Assembly (NCBI GenBank): GCA_964576715.1
Contig: CAZNWE010000025.1
Span: 1 to 48,694, forward strand
Direction: 5' to 3'
Length of the DNA stretch: 48,694 nt
From: SLRI01 sp964576715
Lineage (GTDB): Bacteria; Pseudomonadota; Alphaproteobacteria; Geminicoccales; Geminicoccaceae
In this document: positions 24,575 to 36,085 of the stretch, one piece after another
Position numbering within the stretch: position 1 is the stretch's first letter
Layout: every line of letters starts with the position of its first letter
Made by a program: the position numbers and the translations under genes
Notes under the pieces: generated by a model
The model's database searches: none
Seen by the model: the letters and a program-made list of their open reading frames with translations, nothing else
Told to the model about the DNA's origin: nothing

Positions 24575-25465
24575 ATGGCTGGACGGCGAGCCTTCAACAC
24601 GCGGGCGTTGATCTCGCTCCTGGTGGCGTCGGGCTTCCTGGTGATGGCGATCACCGGCATCATGCTCTACGTCAGCCCGCCCGGGCGGGTCGCCAACTGG
24701 ACCGACTGGACGCTGCTCTGGCTGACCAAGGACGCGTGGGCGGCCGTCCACATCTCGTCGAGCCTGATCTTCGTGCTCGCCGGGCTGACGCACCTCGTGC
24801 TGAACCGGAAGCCCTTCTTCAACTATCTGCACACCCGTTTCCACGGCCACGAGCTGCCGCGCGCCGAGAGCCTGGTCGCGGTGGCGGCGGTCGTCGTCCT
24901 GGTCTGGGGCACCCTTGCCAACGTGCCGCCGATCAGCTTCCTCCTTGCGCTCAACGAGCGGGCCAAGCTGATGTGGTCGACGGGTGTGGATGCCGAACCA
25001 CCCTTCGGCCATGCCGAGGAGGTCTCGCTCGCCATGCTGGGGGCGCGGGACCGCTTCGATGCCGGCACTGCGCTCGGCACCCTCGAGGCCGAGGGGCTGA
25101 TCGTGGCGCAGGGCGTCGAGACCACCATCCGCCGTATCGCCGAGGACAACCGCCGCTCACCGGCCGAGGTCTACCAGCTGATCCGGGGTGCGCGCGGGGC
25201 AGCGGTTCGAACTGGAGCCTGGACACCCCAGACCGTCGAAAGCCGGTTCGGCGGGGCCGGGATGGGCCGGCTGACAGTGGCCCAGCTGGCCGCCGAGGCC
25301 GGCATGCCGCTCGACGAAGCGCAAGCCCGGCTCGCCGCCCTCGGCCTGTCGACCGCCGCCGATACCCGGTTGCGGGAGATGGCGGAGGCGACGGGGCTCG
25401 AGCCGCTCGAGCTTGCCAAGGCGGTTCTCGTCGAGGGCTACACGCCGGCCGCCGCGGGCAACTAG
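24575..25465 (+). CDS. DUF4405-domain membrane protein (cytochrome b561-like)
   Basis: A 296-residue protein. The N-terminal DUF4405 region (about 10-85) has two membrane segments and histidines at 59 and 73 placed like heme ligands, with FLVMAITGIMLYVSPPGRVANW and SSLIFVLAGLTHLVLNRKPFFNYL. A third hydrophobic helix follows (about 95-115). The rest is soluble, with short helical repeats (RRIAEDNRRSPAEVYQLI, LTVAQLAAEAGMPLDEAQARL, LREMAEATGLEPLELAKAVL) that look like SAM/HTH-like units. I prefer ATG 24575, with GGAG upstream, over ATG 24533. A role in electron transfer is inferred. Confidence 0.78.
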   Translation: MAGRRAFNTRALISLLVASGFLVMAITGIMLYVSPPGRVANWTDWTLLWLTKDAWAAVHISSSLIFVLAGLTHLVLNRKPFFNYLHTRFHGHELPRAESLVAVAAVVVLVWGTLANVPPISFLLALNERAKLMWSTGVDAEPPFGHAEEVSLAMLGARDRFDAGTALGTLEAEGLIVAQGVETTIRRIAEDNRRSPAEVYQLIRGARGAAVRTGAWTPQTVESRFGGAGMGRLTVAQLAAEAGMPLDEAQARLAALGLSTAADTRLREMAEATGLEPLELAKAVLVEGYTPAAAGN

Positions 25466-25574
25466 CCGCGCGCTCGCCGCTGCGGCGCTGCCGGCGCTGG
25501 TCTGGGGGCAGGGCGGCTGCTAGGAACGGGCCGCGGTCGCGGCCACCCCCACCTCCTTCACCGGTACCCTATTC

Positions 25575-27158
25575 ATGGACCCTCAGACCCTCCGCGACAG
25601 CAAGGCATGGCCTATCGTCGAGGCCATGGCCCTTTTGCAGCGCGTCGAGCAGCAGCCGCCGGAGAAAGGCTTCGTGCTGTTCGAGACCGGCTACGGGCCG
25701 TCCGGCCTGCCGCATATCGGCACGTTCGCCGAGGTCTTCCGCACCACCCTGATCCGTCAGGTCTTCCGCCGCCTGTCGGATATCCCGACCCGGCTCTATG
25801 CGTTTTCCGACGACATGGACGGGCTCAGGAAGCTTCCCGACAACATCCCGCACCCGGAACTGGTGCAGCCGCATCTGCAAAAGCCGTTGACCTCGATCCC
25901 CGATCCCTTCGGCACGCACGAGAGCTACGGGGCGCACATGAATGCCCGGCTCATGGCGTTTCTCGACCGCTTCGGCTTCGACTACGACTTCAAGAGTGCG
26001 ACCGACACCTACAAGTCGGGGGCCTTCAACGCGGTGCTGCGGCGCGTGCTCGAGCGGCACGAAGCGGTCTGCGACGTCGTCCGGCCGCATCTCGGCCCCG
26101 AGCGCCGGGCGAGCTACAGCCCGATCCTGCCGATCTCGCCCAGGTCCGGGCGGGTGCTGCAGGTGGCGATCGAGGAATGCCGCCCGCAGACAGGCACCGT
26201 CGTCTTTCGCGACGAGGACGGCAGCTTGACCGAGGTGCCGGTGACCGACGGGCACTGCAAGCTGCAATGGCGGGCCGACTGGGCCTTGCGCTGGACCGCC
26301 CTTGAGGTCGACTACGAGATGTCCGGTAAGGACCTGATCGATTCGGTCAAGCTCGGTGGCCAGATCTGCAAGGTGATGGGCGGCACCCCGCCTTTGGGCT
26401 TCACCTACGAGCTCTTCTTGGACGAGAACGGCGAGAAGATCTCGAAATCCCGTGGCAACGGCATCACCATCGACGAATGGCTGCGCTACGCCACGCCGGA
26501 AAGCCTGCAGCTTTTCCTCTATCAGCACCCGAAAAAGGCGAAGAAGCTCTATTTCGACGTGATCCCCAAGCACGTCGACGATTACGAGGCTTTCGTCGCC
26601 GCCTTCCCGGACCAGGCGGACAAGGAGAAGCTCGGCAACCCGGTCTGGCACATCCACGACGGCAATCCGCCGACGCAAGCGGTACCGATCGGCTTCGCCA
26701 TGCTCTTGAACCTGGCATCGGTCGTGAATGCCGAAGATCCCGAGGTGCTCTGGGGCTTCATCCGGCAATACAGCCCGGATCTCACGCCCGAGACCCAGCC
26801 GCGGCTGGCGCGCCTCGTCGACCACGCGATCGCCTACTATCAGGACCGGGTTCGGCCGGAAAAGCAGCACCGCGCCCCGGACGCGACCGAGCGGGCGGCG
26901 ATGGAGGAGCTGGAGCGGGCACTCGCCGGCTTGAACGAAGGCACACCCGCCGAAGCCATCCAGAACGAGGTCTACGAGATCGGCAAGCGGCACGACTTCG
27001 CCAATCTCCGCGACTGGTTCAAAGCCCTCTACGAAGTGCTGCTCGGCCAGGCCCAGGGGCCGCGCTTCGGCTCGTTCGTGGCCCTCTACGGCATCGCCAA
27101 TACCCGGCGGCTGGTCCAGGAAGCGCTGGCGGCGGAACGGCCGGTGCATGCCGACTGA
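25575..27158 (+). CDS. lysK: Lysyl-tRNA synthetase, class I
   Basis: A 527-residue class I LysRS that charges tRNA-Lys. The HIGH signature is PHIGT within GPSGLPHIGTF (41-51) and the KMSKS signature is KISKSRG (about residue 290). LysRS of this class is typical of archaea and alphaproteobacteria, unlike the class II enzyme of most bacteria. It is followed by rsmB with an 11-bp overlap, so lysK-rsmB-purH appear to be cotranscribed. Confidence 0.97.
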   Translation: MDPQTLRDSKAWPIVEAMALLQRVEQQPPEKGFVLFETGYGPSGLPHIGTFAEVFRTTLIRQVFRRLSDIPTRLYAFSDDMDGLRKLPDNIPHPELVQPHLQKPLTSIPDPFGTHESYGAHMNARLMAFLDRFGFDYDFKSATDTYKSGAFNAVLRRVLERHEAVCDVVRPHLGPERRASYSPILPISPRSGRVLQVAIEECRPQTGTVVFRDEDGSLTEVPVTDGHCKLQWRADWALRWTALEVDYEMSGKDLIDSVKLGGQICKVMGGTPPLGFTYELFLDENGEKISKSRGNGITIDEWLRYATPESLQLFLYQHPKKAKKLYFDVIPKHVDDYEAFVAAFPDQADKEKLGNPVWHIHDGNPPTQAVPIGFAMLLNLASVVNAEDPEVLWGFIRQYSPDLTPETQPRLARLVDHAIAYYQDRVRPEKQHRAPDATERAAMEELERALAGLNEGTPAEAIQNEVYEIGKRHDFANLRDWFKALYEVLLGQAQGPRFGSFVALYGIANTRRLVQEALAAERPVHAD

Positions 27159-28425
27159 ACTGCAAACCCGCCCGCCCTCGGCGCGCGAGCTGGCGCTTCG
27201 GGTGTTGGATGCCACCCTCGTGGACCAGGAGCCGCCCGAGACGCCGTTCGCCCGATTGACCAGGCGAGCGACCATGAGCGTTCGCGATCGGGCGTTCGCG
27301 CGGCTGCTCTTTACCACGGTACTGCGCCACAAGGCCGTGATCGACCGGGCGCTTGCGGCCCATTTGACGGCTGCGCCGAAGCAGCGGAGTGCAATGAACC
27401 TGCTTCGTCTGGGTGCCGCCCAGCTGCTCTATCTCCAGACCGCCCCGCATGCGGCGGTGGGCGAGTGCGTGGAGCTGGCCAAGCGCCGGCGCCTGGCGCC
27501 GCCCGGTCTGGTCAACGCCGTGTTGCGCAAGCTCGTCGGTGCCGAGCCACCGCCCTTGGCGCCGCTCGAGACCCTGCCGGGCTGGCTGGCCGAGCGCTGG
27601 GTGGCGCATTACGGCGTCGAGCTCGCCGCAACGATCGCCGCCGCCCTCGGCCGGGTGCCACCGCTCGATCTCACGGTGCCGGACGATCCCGCGGCCTGGG
27701 CGGCAAGACTCGGCGGGCGGGTCGTCGGGCCGCGGACGGTGCGCCTCGCCGATGCCGGACAGATCGAAGGGCTGCCGGGCTATGCCGAGGGTGCCTGGTG
27801 GGTGCAGGACCTGGCGGCGACATTGCCGGTCCAGGTGCTGCGCCCGACGTCGGGCGAACGCGTCCTCGATCTCTGCGCGGCCCCGGGCGGCAAGACGGCA
27901 CAGTTGCTGACCGCCGGGGCGGTGGTCGCCAGTGTCGAGCGGGACCCGACACGGGCCGAAAAGCTGCGGACCAATCTTCGGCGATTGAATCTCGAGAGCG
28001 AGGTCGTGGTGGCCGATCTTCTGGTCTTCAGCCCGGAGGAGCCGTTCGAGGCCGTGCTGCTCGACGCGCCCTGCACTGCCACGGGCACGATCCGCCGCCA
28101 TCCCGACATCATGTGGACCAAGGGGCCGGCGGATATAGCCGCCATGGCCGCCCTGCAGCAACTGCTCCTCGGCCGAGCCGCGGCGTTCACAGCACCGGGC
28201 GGGCGGCTGGTCTATGCGGTCTGCTCCATGGAACCCGAGGAAGGGCCGAACGTGGTCGAAAACTTCCTGGCGGCGCATCCCGATTTCGTCCGCGCCCCGA
28301 TCGACGAGGCCGAGACGGGCTTTTCGCCCACGCCCCGCGGCGATCTTTCTACCCATCCGGCCCTCTTGCCCGATGCCGGCGGCATGGACGGCTTCTTCAT
28401 CGCCCGGTTCACGAAAAACGCCTGA
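27148..28425 (+). CDS. rsmB: RsmB/NOP2-family 16S rRNA (cytosine-C5) methyltransferase
   Basis: A 425-residue SAM-dependent RNA methyltransferase. The N-terminal NusB-like RNA-binding domain (about 1-140) is followed by the catalytic domain. SAM motif I is LDLCAAPGGKT (240-250), the two cysteines used by this class are Cys309 in DAPCTATG and Cys359 in VCSMEPEEG, and the C-terminus GGMDGFFIARFTK is typical. It overlaps lysK by 11 bp and is 9 bp before purH. The NusB-like domain supports RsmB rather than RsmF. Confidence 0.92.
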   Translation: MPTELQTRPPSARELALRVLDATLVDQEPPETPFARLTRRATMSVRDRAFARLLFTTVLRHKAVIDRALAAHLTAAPKQRSAMNLLRLGAAQLLYLQTAPHAAVGECVELAKRRRLAPPGLVNAVLRKLVGAEPPPLAPLETLPGWLAERWVAHYGVELAATIAAALGRVPPLDLTVPDDPAAWAARLGGRVVGPRTVRLADAGQIEGLPGYAEGAWWVQDLAATLPVQVLRPTSGERVLDLCAAPGGKTAQLLTAGAVVASVERDPTRAEKLRTNLRRLNLESEVVVADLLVFSPEEPFEAVLLDAPCTATGTIRRHPDIMWTKGPADIAAMAALQQLLLGRAAAFTAPGGRLVYAVCSMEPEEGPNVVENFLAAHPDFVRAPIDEAETGFSPTPRGDLSTHPALLPDAGGMDGFFIARFTKNA

Positions 28426-28434
28426 GAATCTGCC

Positions 28435-29973
<1,539 letters not shown>

Positions 29974-30001
29974 GCGGCGTTTGCATTGTGCTTTATCGGC
30001 A

Positions 30002-30021
30002 ACTGTAGCGGCGGCTACAGT
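30002..30021 (+). terminator. Stem-loop after purH
   Basis: ACTGTAG and CTACAGT form a 7-bp stem around CGGCGG, 28 bp after the purH stop. Only a weak T-containing tract (TTTAACCGTTTT) follows at some distance, so it may be a weak terminator or a Rho-assisted end. Confidence 0.35.
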
Positions 30022-30119
30022 CGAGCTTTAACCGTTTTGCAATCATCCCGCACGTATCGTTCGGCCCGGCACGGTCAGCAGCCAAGCCATCGTGCCCGCG
30101 ACCGGTTTGGAGCATCCGG

Positions 30120-30212
30120 ATGGTGGAGCGAGCGGTCGTCTACCTCGCCTTCGTCTTGCTGTTGATCGCCCTGCTGCTCGAGCAGCCGATGCCTTATGTG
30201 ATCGGCCCTTGA
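30120..30212 (+). CDS. Putative 30-residue single-pass membrane peptide
   Basis: ATG at 30120 is preceded by GGAG with a 7-nt spacer. It opens a 30-codon frame: MVERAVVYLAFVLLLIALLL (1-20), then EQPMPYVIGP, ending in TGA. The peptide is one hydrophobic helix with a charged N-terminus and a short polar tail, the form of many bacterial small membrane proteins. The frame converges with the Gfo/Idh gene and overlaps its end by 19 bp. No family is recognised; the call rests on the ribosome site and composition. Confidence 0.45.
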   Translation: MVERAVVYLAFVLLLIALLLEQPMPYVIGP

Positions 30213-31243
30213 GTGCAATGGTCAGGTGCGATCGTGATGCGTCGGCCCGTCGCGGCCGAGCGCAGCAGCGCATCGATCAGCCGGTGGACATCGAGCGCGT
30301 CACGGGCGCTGACCCGGGGCTTGCGTCCTGCCTCGATGGCGTCGAGGAAGTCGGTGATCACCGCTTTGTGCCATTCGTGGCTGAAGGCCATGGGATCGGC
30401 ACCACCGCCGATGCCGCCGGCCTCGCCTAGCACCTCGGGCTCGCCGTCGAGGGGCAAGAGGGACAGCTGCCCGCCCTCGAGGAGTGCCGTGGCCGCGGTG
30501 CCGGCGATCACCAGCTTCTCGGTTCGGCCCGGATAGCAGCTGGTGGTCGCCATCAGCGCGCCTAGCGCCCCGTTGGCGAAGGTGAGCCCTGCGCCGACGA
30601 AATCCTCGGTCTCCATGCGGTGCAGGGCCGAGGTGCCGGCGATCGCCTGGACGTCGGCGGCGGGACCGGCGAGGCTCAGCATCAGGTCGAGCATGTGGAT
30701 CGCCTGGGTAATCAGCACGCCGCCGCCGTCGCGCGCGAGCGTGCCGCGGCCGGGCTCGTCGTAATAGGCTTGCGGCCGCCACCAGGGTACCTCGAGCTGG
30801 ACGGTCGCGAGCTGGCCGAGGGCACCGGCCGCGAGCTTCAGGCGCAACGCCTCGGCCGCTTCGCGAAAACGGTGCTGGAAGACGACGGCCGTGCTGATGC
30901 CGGCGCTCTCGGTCACCTTGACCACCTCTTCGGCGGCGGCCAGCGTCCGCTCGAGCGGCTTTTCCATGAGCAGGGGCTTCTTCGCCCGGGCGATGCGGCG
31001 AACGAGCTCGAGCCTCGCGTCGGGCGGCGTCAGCAGTATCACCGCATCGATCGACGCATCCTCGATCACCGCCGCGAGATCGTCGGTGACCGGCAGGCCG
31101 AAGCGGTCGTGGAAGGCCTGCCGCCGCTCGGCCGAGCGGCTGAAGGCCAGGACCTCGACCCGGCTTGCCAGGTCCCGAAGGCTCGCGGCGTGTGGTGCCA
31201 CCGCCATGCCGGTGCCGATCAGCCCGATACGTTGCTTCGCCAT
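30194..31243 (-). CDS. Gfo/Idh/MocA-family oxidoreductase
   Basis: A 349-residue NAD(P)-dependent oxidoreductase. The Rossmann start RIGLIGTGMAVAPHAASL, the EKPL motif (KKPLLMEKPLERTLAAAEE) and the C-terminal half with GGGVLITQAIHMLDLMLSL are typical of the family. Substrates are usually sugars, inositols or related compounds and cannot be assigned here. ATG 31243 follows a G-rich ribosome site (AGGGGGG). It is divergent from the cytochrome b561 gene across 176 bp. Confidence 0.9.
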   Translation of the reverse strand: MAKQRIGLIGTGMAVAPHAASLRDLASRVEVLAFSRSAERRQAFHDRFGLPVTDDLAAVIEDASIDAVILLTPPDARLELVRRIARAKKPLLMEKPLERTLAAAEEVVKVTESAGISTAVVFQHRFREAAEALRLKLAAGALGQLATVQLEVPWWRPQAYYDEPGRGTLARDGGGVLITQAIHMLDLMLSLAGPAADVQAIAGTSALHRMETEDFVGAGLTFANGALGALMATTSCYPGRTEKLVIAGTAATALLEGGQLSLLPLDGEPEVLGEAGGIGGGADPMAFSHEWHKAVITDFLDAIEAGRKPRVSARDALDVHRLIDALLRSAATGRRITIAPDHCTQGPIT

Positions 31244-31419
31244 GCGCCCCCCTGGGTTGCGGGCCGACTTCGGCCGGCTGCCGTTGTCGGACCGGTTTGC
31301 CCGGTCGGCAGGCATTTGGCCAGTCGCCGGCGCGGCTCGTCGGGGCCTGGGGTTTGCGGCAGGCGGTTCTGCCCCATCTCATCAACTGCCAGCTCGGGCG
31401 ACAACGGGAGCTTCTTGCG

Positions 31420-31965
31420 ATGCGTTGGAATACGGATGAGCGATGGGGCAGCGTGGCGATCATGCTGCACTGGTCGATGGCCGCCCTCATCCTCCTGGTC
31501 CAGGTGCCGGCCGGCATCGTCATGCTGCAGGTCGATCCAGGCCCCCTGCAGAACGCGCTCTTCAATGTGCACAAGAATGTCGGGCTGGTCGTCTTCGCGC
31601 TGGCCCTGGTGCGGGTCGGCTGGCGGCTCGCCAACCCGGTGCCGGCGCTGCCGCTGGACGTGCCGGGCTGGCAGGAGCGAGCGGCGCACCTCACCCATTT
31701 CCTGCTCTATGCGCTGATCTTCCTGCTGCCGGTCAGCGGCTTTCTCTACACCGCCTTCGGCGGCTTTCCGGTGCCACTATTGATGGTGTACGACCTCGGC
31801 CAGCTGATCCCGAAGAGCAAGCCGCAGGCCGAGGTCTGGCAGGCCATCCACCACTGGTCGCAATGGGCGCTCTATGGCGTTGTGGCGCTGCACGTCGCCG
31901 GTGCGCTGCAGCACCACTTCGTCCATCGCGACGATGTGCTGCGGCGGATGGTCTCCAGCCGCTAG
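31420..31965 (+). CDS. Cytochrome b561 family protein
   Basis: A 181-residue di-heme inner-membrane cytochrome of the CybB/YceJ type. Four membrane helices carry the expected histidines: His17 in MLHWSMA, His51, the His144-145 pair in AIHHWSQW, and His158 in VALHVAGAL. Such proteins pass electrons between quinol and periplasmic acceptors such as superoxide. GGGAG lies 9 nt before ATG 31420. It converges with hsp20, and the two share a hairpin in the 60-bp spacer. Confidence 0.92.
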   Translation: MRWNTDERWGSVAIMLHWSMAALILLVQVPAGIVMLQVDPGPLQNALFNVHKNVGLVVFALALVRVGWRLANPVPALPLDVPGWQERAAHLTHFLLYALIFLLPVSGFLYTAFGGFPVPLLMVYDLGQLIPKSKPQAEVWQAIHHWSQWALYGVVALHVAGALQHHFVHRDDVLRRMVSSR

Positions 31966-31967
31966 CG

Positions 31968-31997
31968 AAAAAGGCCGGCGCCAAGACGGCGCCGGCC
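31968..31997 (-). terminator. Rho-independent terminator of hsp20
   Basis: GGCCGGCGCC (31973-31982) and its complement (31988-31997) form a perfect 10-bp GC stem with a 5-nt loop. Read on the minus strand, the stem is followed by five T (A-run 31968-31972). It lies 28 bp after the hsp20 stop. On the plus strand the same stem could slow transcription leaving the cytochrome gene, but there is no T-run there. Confidence 0.8.
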
Positions 31998-32025
31998 CTC
32001 GTTCAGCCCGCCGACGGTCGGCCGG

Positions 32026-32523
32026 TCAGCCGCCGTTGATCTTGATCTTCTTCACCTGCTTCTCGGCCGCTTTGGAGCGCGGCACGGTGATGTGCAGCAC
32101 CCCCTTGGCGAACTGGGCGCTCACCTTGTCGGCATCGGGCTCGAAGGGGATCACGAAGCGGCGCAGATAGCTGCCATGGCTCCGCTCGACGAGATGATAC
32201 TGCTTCTTCTCGTCCTTCCTCTCCTTCTCCTCCTTGTGCTCGGCCTTGATCGTCAGCACGCCGTCGGCGAGGTCGAGGGAGATCTCCTGCTGGTCGATCC
32301 CGGGGAGCTCGGCCGAGATCTCGAGCCCCGTCTCGGTCTCGGCAACGTCGACCCTGGGGCTCAAAAAGCTGCCGGCCATGGTGGCTGGCATGCTCCAGTC
32401 GCGCGAGAAGCCCTCGAACAGACGATCCATCTCGCGTCGCATCGCGGTGAACGGATCATCCTCGCCGCCACCTCGCGCCGGGCTCCAAGAGCGGCCGAAC
32501 GGCATCAACGACTTCATGTCCAT
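32026..32523 (-). CDS. Small heat-shock protein Hsp20
   Basis: A 165-residue alpha-crystallin-type holdase that binds unfolding proteins without ATP. The alpha-crystallin domain (about 52-150) begins SPRVDVAETETGLEISAELPG. GVLTI and GVLHITVPRS are both present, and the C-terminal IKI corresponds to the I-x-I anchor. GGAGG stands 7 nt before ATG 32523; ATG 32517 is possible. An FNR-type box with a -10-like hexamer lies about 100 bp upstream, so redox or oxygen control is possible. Confidence 0.95.
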   Translation of the reverse strand: MDMKSLMPFGRSWSPARGGGEDDPFTAMRREMDRLFEGFSRDWSMPATMAGSFLSPRVDVAETETGLEISAELPGIDQQEISLDLADGVLTIKAEHKEEKERKDEKKQYHLVERSHGSYLRRFVIPFEPDADKVSAQFAKGVLHITVPRSKAAEKQVKKIKINGG

Positions 32524-32597
32524 GGCTGTTCCTCCGCAAGTTGTCCCTACAACGCCAGATCGTCCAGCACTTGCCGGACACTCAGGCGCTAGTGTCC

Positions 32598-32637
32598 CTT
32601 AGACGAAGACCGCCGGCGTTTCCTTGATCTGGATCAG
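32598..32637 (-). promoter_or_regulatory. FNR/FixK-type box and -10 element upstream of hsp20
   Basis: On the minus strand CTGATCCAGATCAA (32624-32637) matches TTGAT-N4-ATCAA with one mismatch. TCTAAG (32598-32603) lies 30 bp downstream of the box centre, the spacing expected if the regulator sits near -41.5. The transcript leader would be about 70 nt. Confidence 0.5.
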
Positions 32638-32714
32638 CAATGCGCCGATTTTTCACGGCCGTCGGCGATCGCCTGCGCTGTCGGCAGTCGCTGCCGGCGC
32701 GTCAAGGCAACCGG

Positions 32715-33635
32715 CTAGCCGGCGCGGGGCACGCTGCCGCTGCGCCGCTGGCTGGTGGCGCGCGGTGCCGTCGTCGGGTCCGGCCGCATGCGGCCGCCGC
32801 TGCCGCCGCCCATCGCCATCAGCCGGCGGATCCGCTCCTCGGTCGGTGGATGGGTGCGAAACAGATTGTCCACCCCGCCTTTGATCAGTGGGTTGATGAT
32901 GAACATGTGGGCACTCGCCGGGTTGTTCTCGGCGGTCTGCAGCACCCGGCCCTTGGCGAACTGCTCGATCTTGCCGAGTGCCGAGGCGAGCCAGCCTGGA
33001 TTGCCGCAGATCAAGGCGCCGTCGCGGTCCGCCGAGTATTCGCGGGTCCGCGAGATCGCCATCTGGACGAGCGCTGCGGCCAAGGGCGCGAGTATCATCG
33101 CCAGGATGAGAACGATCGGGTTCGGCCGGTTCTCGCCGCGGCCGCCGAAGATGAAAGCGAAGTTGGCGAGAAAGCCGATCGCCCCGGCGATGCTGGCGGC
33201 GACCGTCATGGTCAGCGTGTCGCGGTTCTTCACGTGCGCCAGCTCGTGCGCCATCACCCCGGCGATCTCTTCGCGCGACAGCGAGCGCAGCAGGCCGGTG
33301 GTGGCGGCGACCGCGGCGTTCTCGGGATTGCGGCCCGTGGCGAAGGCGTTCGGCTGATCGGTCTCGATGATGTAGACCTTGGGCATCGGCAAGTCGGCAT
33401 TCCTCGCCAGTTCCTCGATCAGGCCGTAGAATTCGGGCGCCGACGCCTTGGACACCGCCTTGGCGTTGTGCATCCGCAAGACCATGTCGGCGGAGTTCCA
33501 GTAGCTCCAGAAGTTCATGCCACCGGCGACGAGCAGCGCGATCAACAGGCCGCCCTCGCCGCCGATCGCAAAGCCGATCATCAAGAAAAGCGCGGTCATC
33601 GCCGCGAGCAGGATGCCGGTGCGCACGACGTTCAT
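32715..33635 (-). CDS. htpX: Membrane zinc metalloprotease HtpX
   Basis: A 306-residue M48 protease for quality control of inner-membrane proteins. Two N-terminal membrane helices precede the zinc site H130-E-L-A-H134, with the third ligand expected in the SRTREYSADRDGA segment. The PNAFATGRNPENA loop is typical. I start at ATG 33635 after GGGGAGA; a TTG six codons upstream is less likely. The C-terminus has a Gly/Arg-rich tail. It is divergent from dnaK and has its own RpoH-like promoter. Confidence 0.95.
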   Translation of the reverse strand: MNVVRTGILLAAMTALFLMIGFAIGGEGGLLIALLVAGGMNFWSYWNSADMVLRMHNAKAVSKASAPEFYGLIEELARNADLPMPKVYIIETDQPNAFATGRNPENAAVAATTGLLRSLSREEIAGVMAHELAHVKNRDTLTMTVAASIAGAIGFLANFAFIFGGRGENRPNPIVLILAMILAPLAAALVQMAISRTREYSADRDGALICGNPGWLASALGKIEQFAKGRVLQTAENNPASAHMFIINPLIKGGVDNLFRTHPPTEERIRRLMAMGGGSGGRMRPDPTTAPRATSQRRSGSVPRAG

Positions 33636-33676
33636 GGCTTGGTCTCTCCCCAATGGCCGGATGCGGCCGATGCGCT

Positions 33677-33708
33677 ATGAAGATGGCGACGCGCCCGCTC
33701 GCCGCAAG
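33677..33708 (-). promoter_or_regulatory. RpoH-like promoter of htpX
   Basis: On the minus strand CTTG (33708-33705), 18 bp, then CCATCTTCAT (33686-33677). It resembles the heat-shock sigma consensus CTTG-N17/18-CYTATNT, or the CCCCATNT form. It ends about 42 bp before the htpX start. Confidence 0.4.
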
Positions 33709-33844
33709 CTTGGTCGACCGTTGATGCAGGCTGATGCGCGGCCGCCCGCCGCCGCTTGTCCGGCGGCCGCGTCCTGCCCAAATCCCGGGAGCGGCAGGCG
33801 GGATCCGCCGGCCCGGCCAGTCCCGCTAGCCATTGGTAGCGGCG

Positions 33845-33875
33845 GTTGCAGGGCTCGGCAGTGGTGCTTATATGG
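33845..33875 (+). promoter_or_regulatory. RpoH-like promoter of dnaK
   Basis: GTTG (33845-33848), an 18-bp spacer, then CTTATATGG (33867-33875). The second element fits the alphaproteobacterial RpoH -10 consensus CYTATNTNNG almost fully; the -35 has one mismatch (CTTG expected). The predicted leader before dnaK is about 160 nt. Confidence 0.5.
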
Positions 33876-34044
33876 ACGTTTGGTCAAGTGCCGGATCAGG
33901 CGCTGGGTCCAACCGACCTCTCGGGCATGCGCCGGGTGGGCAGCGGGTAGTTGAGCCGCGTCCTCGAGCGTCGAGGCACGCCCGATCCGGCCGGCGAAGG
34001 CAGTGGGGAACAACAGTTTTTCGCGGGACACGCGTGGGGTTCGA

Positions 34045-35973
<1,929 letters not shown>

Positions 35974-36004
35974 GCCCAAAGGGCAGCAACATTGTCGTGA
36001 CGGG

Positions 36005-36023
36005 CCGGGTCCGGGTGACCCGG
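36005..36023 (+). other. Stem-loop between dnaK and dnaJ
   Basis: CCGGGTC and GACCCGG form a 7-bp stem with a 5-nt loop, 32 bp after the dnaK stop. Without a T-run it is more likely a processing or partial-attenuation site that would lower dnaJ relative to dnaK. Confidence 0.35.
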
Positions 36024-36085
36024 TCCGTTGCCGTTCACTTCCCTTTCACCGCGTGACGATGGCGCTGAACTAGGACCGGGTGCTG

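Larger units (their letters stand above)
33636..34044. other. htpX-dnaK divergent intergenic region
   Basis: No gene is seen. It carries an RpoH-like promoter on each strand (33677-33708 minus, 33845-33875 plus) and a small stem-loop CCTCGA-GCG-TCGAGG at 33962-33976 in the likely dnaK leader. No CIRCE-type inverted repeat is visible. Confidence 0.65.
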
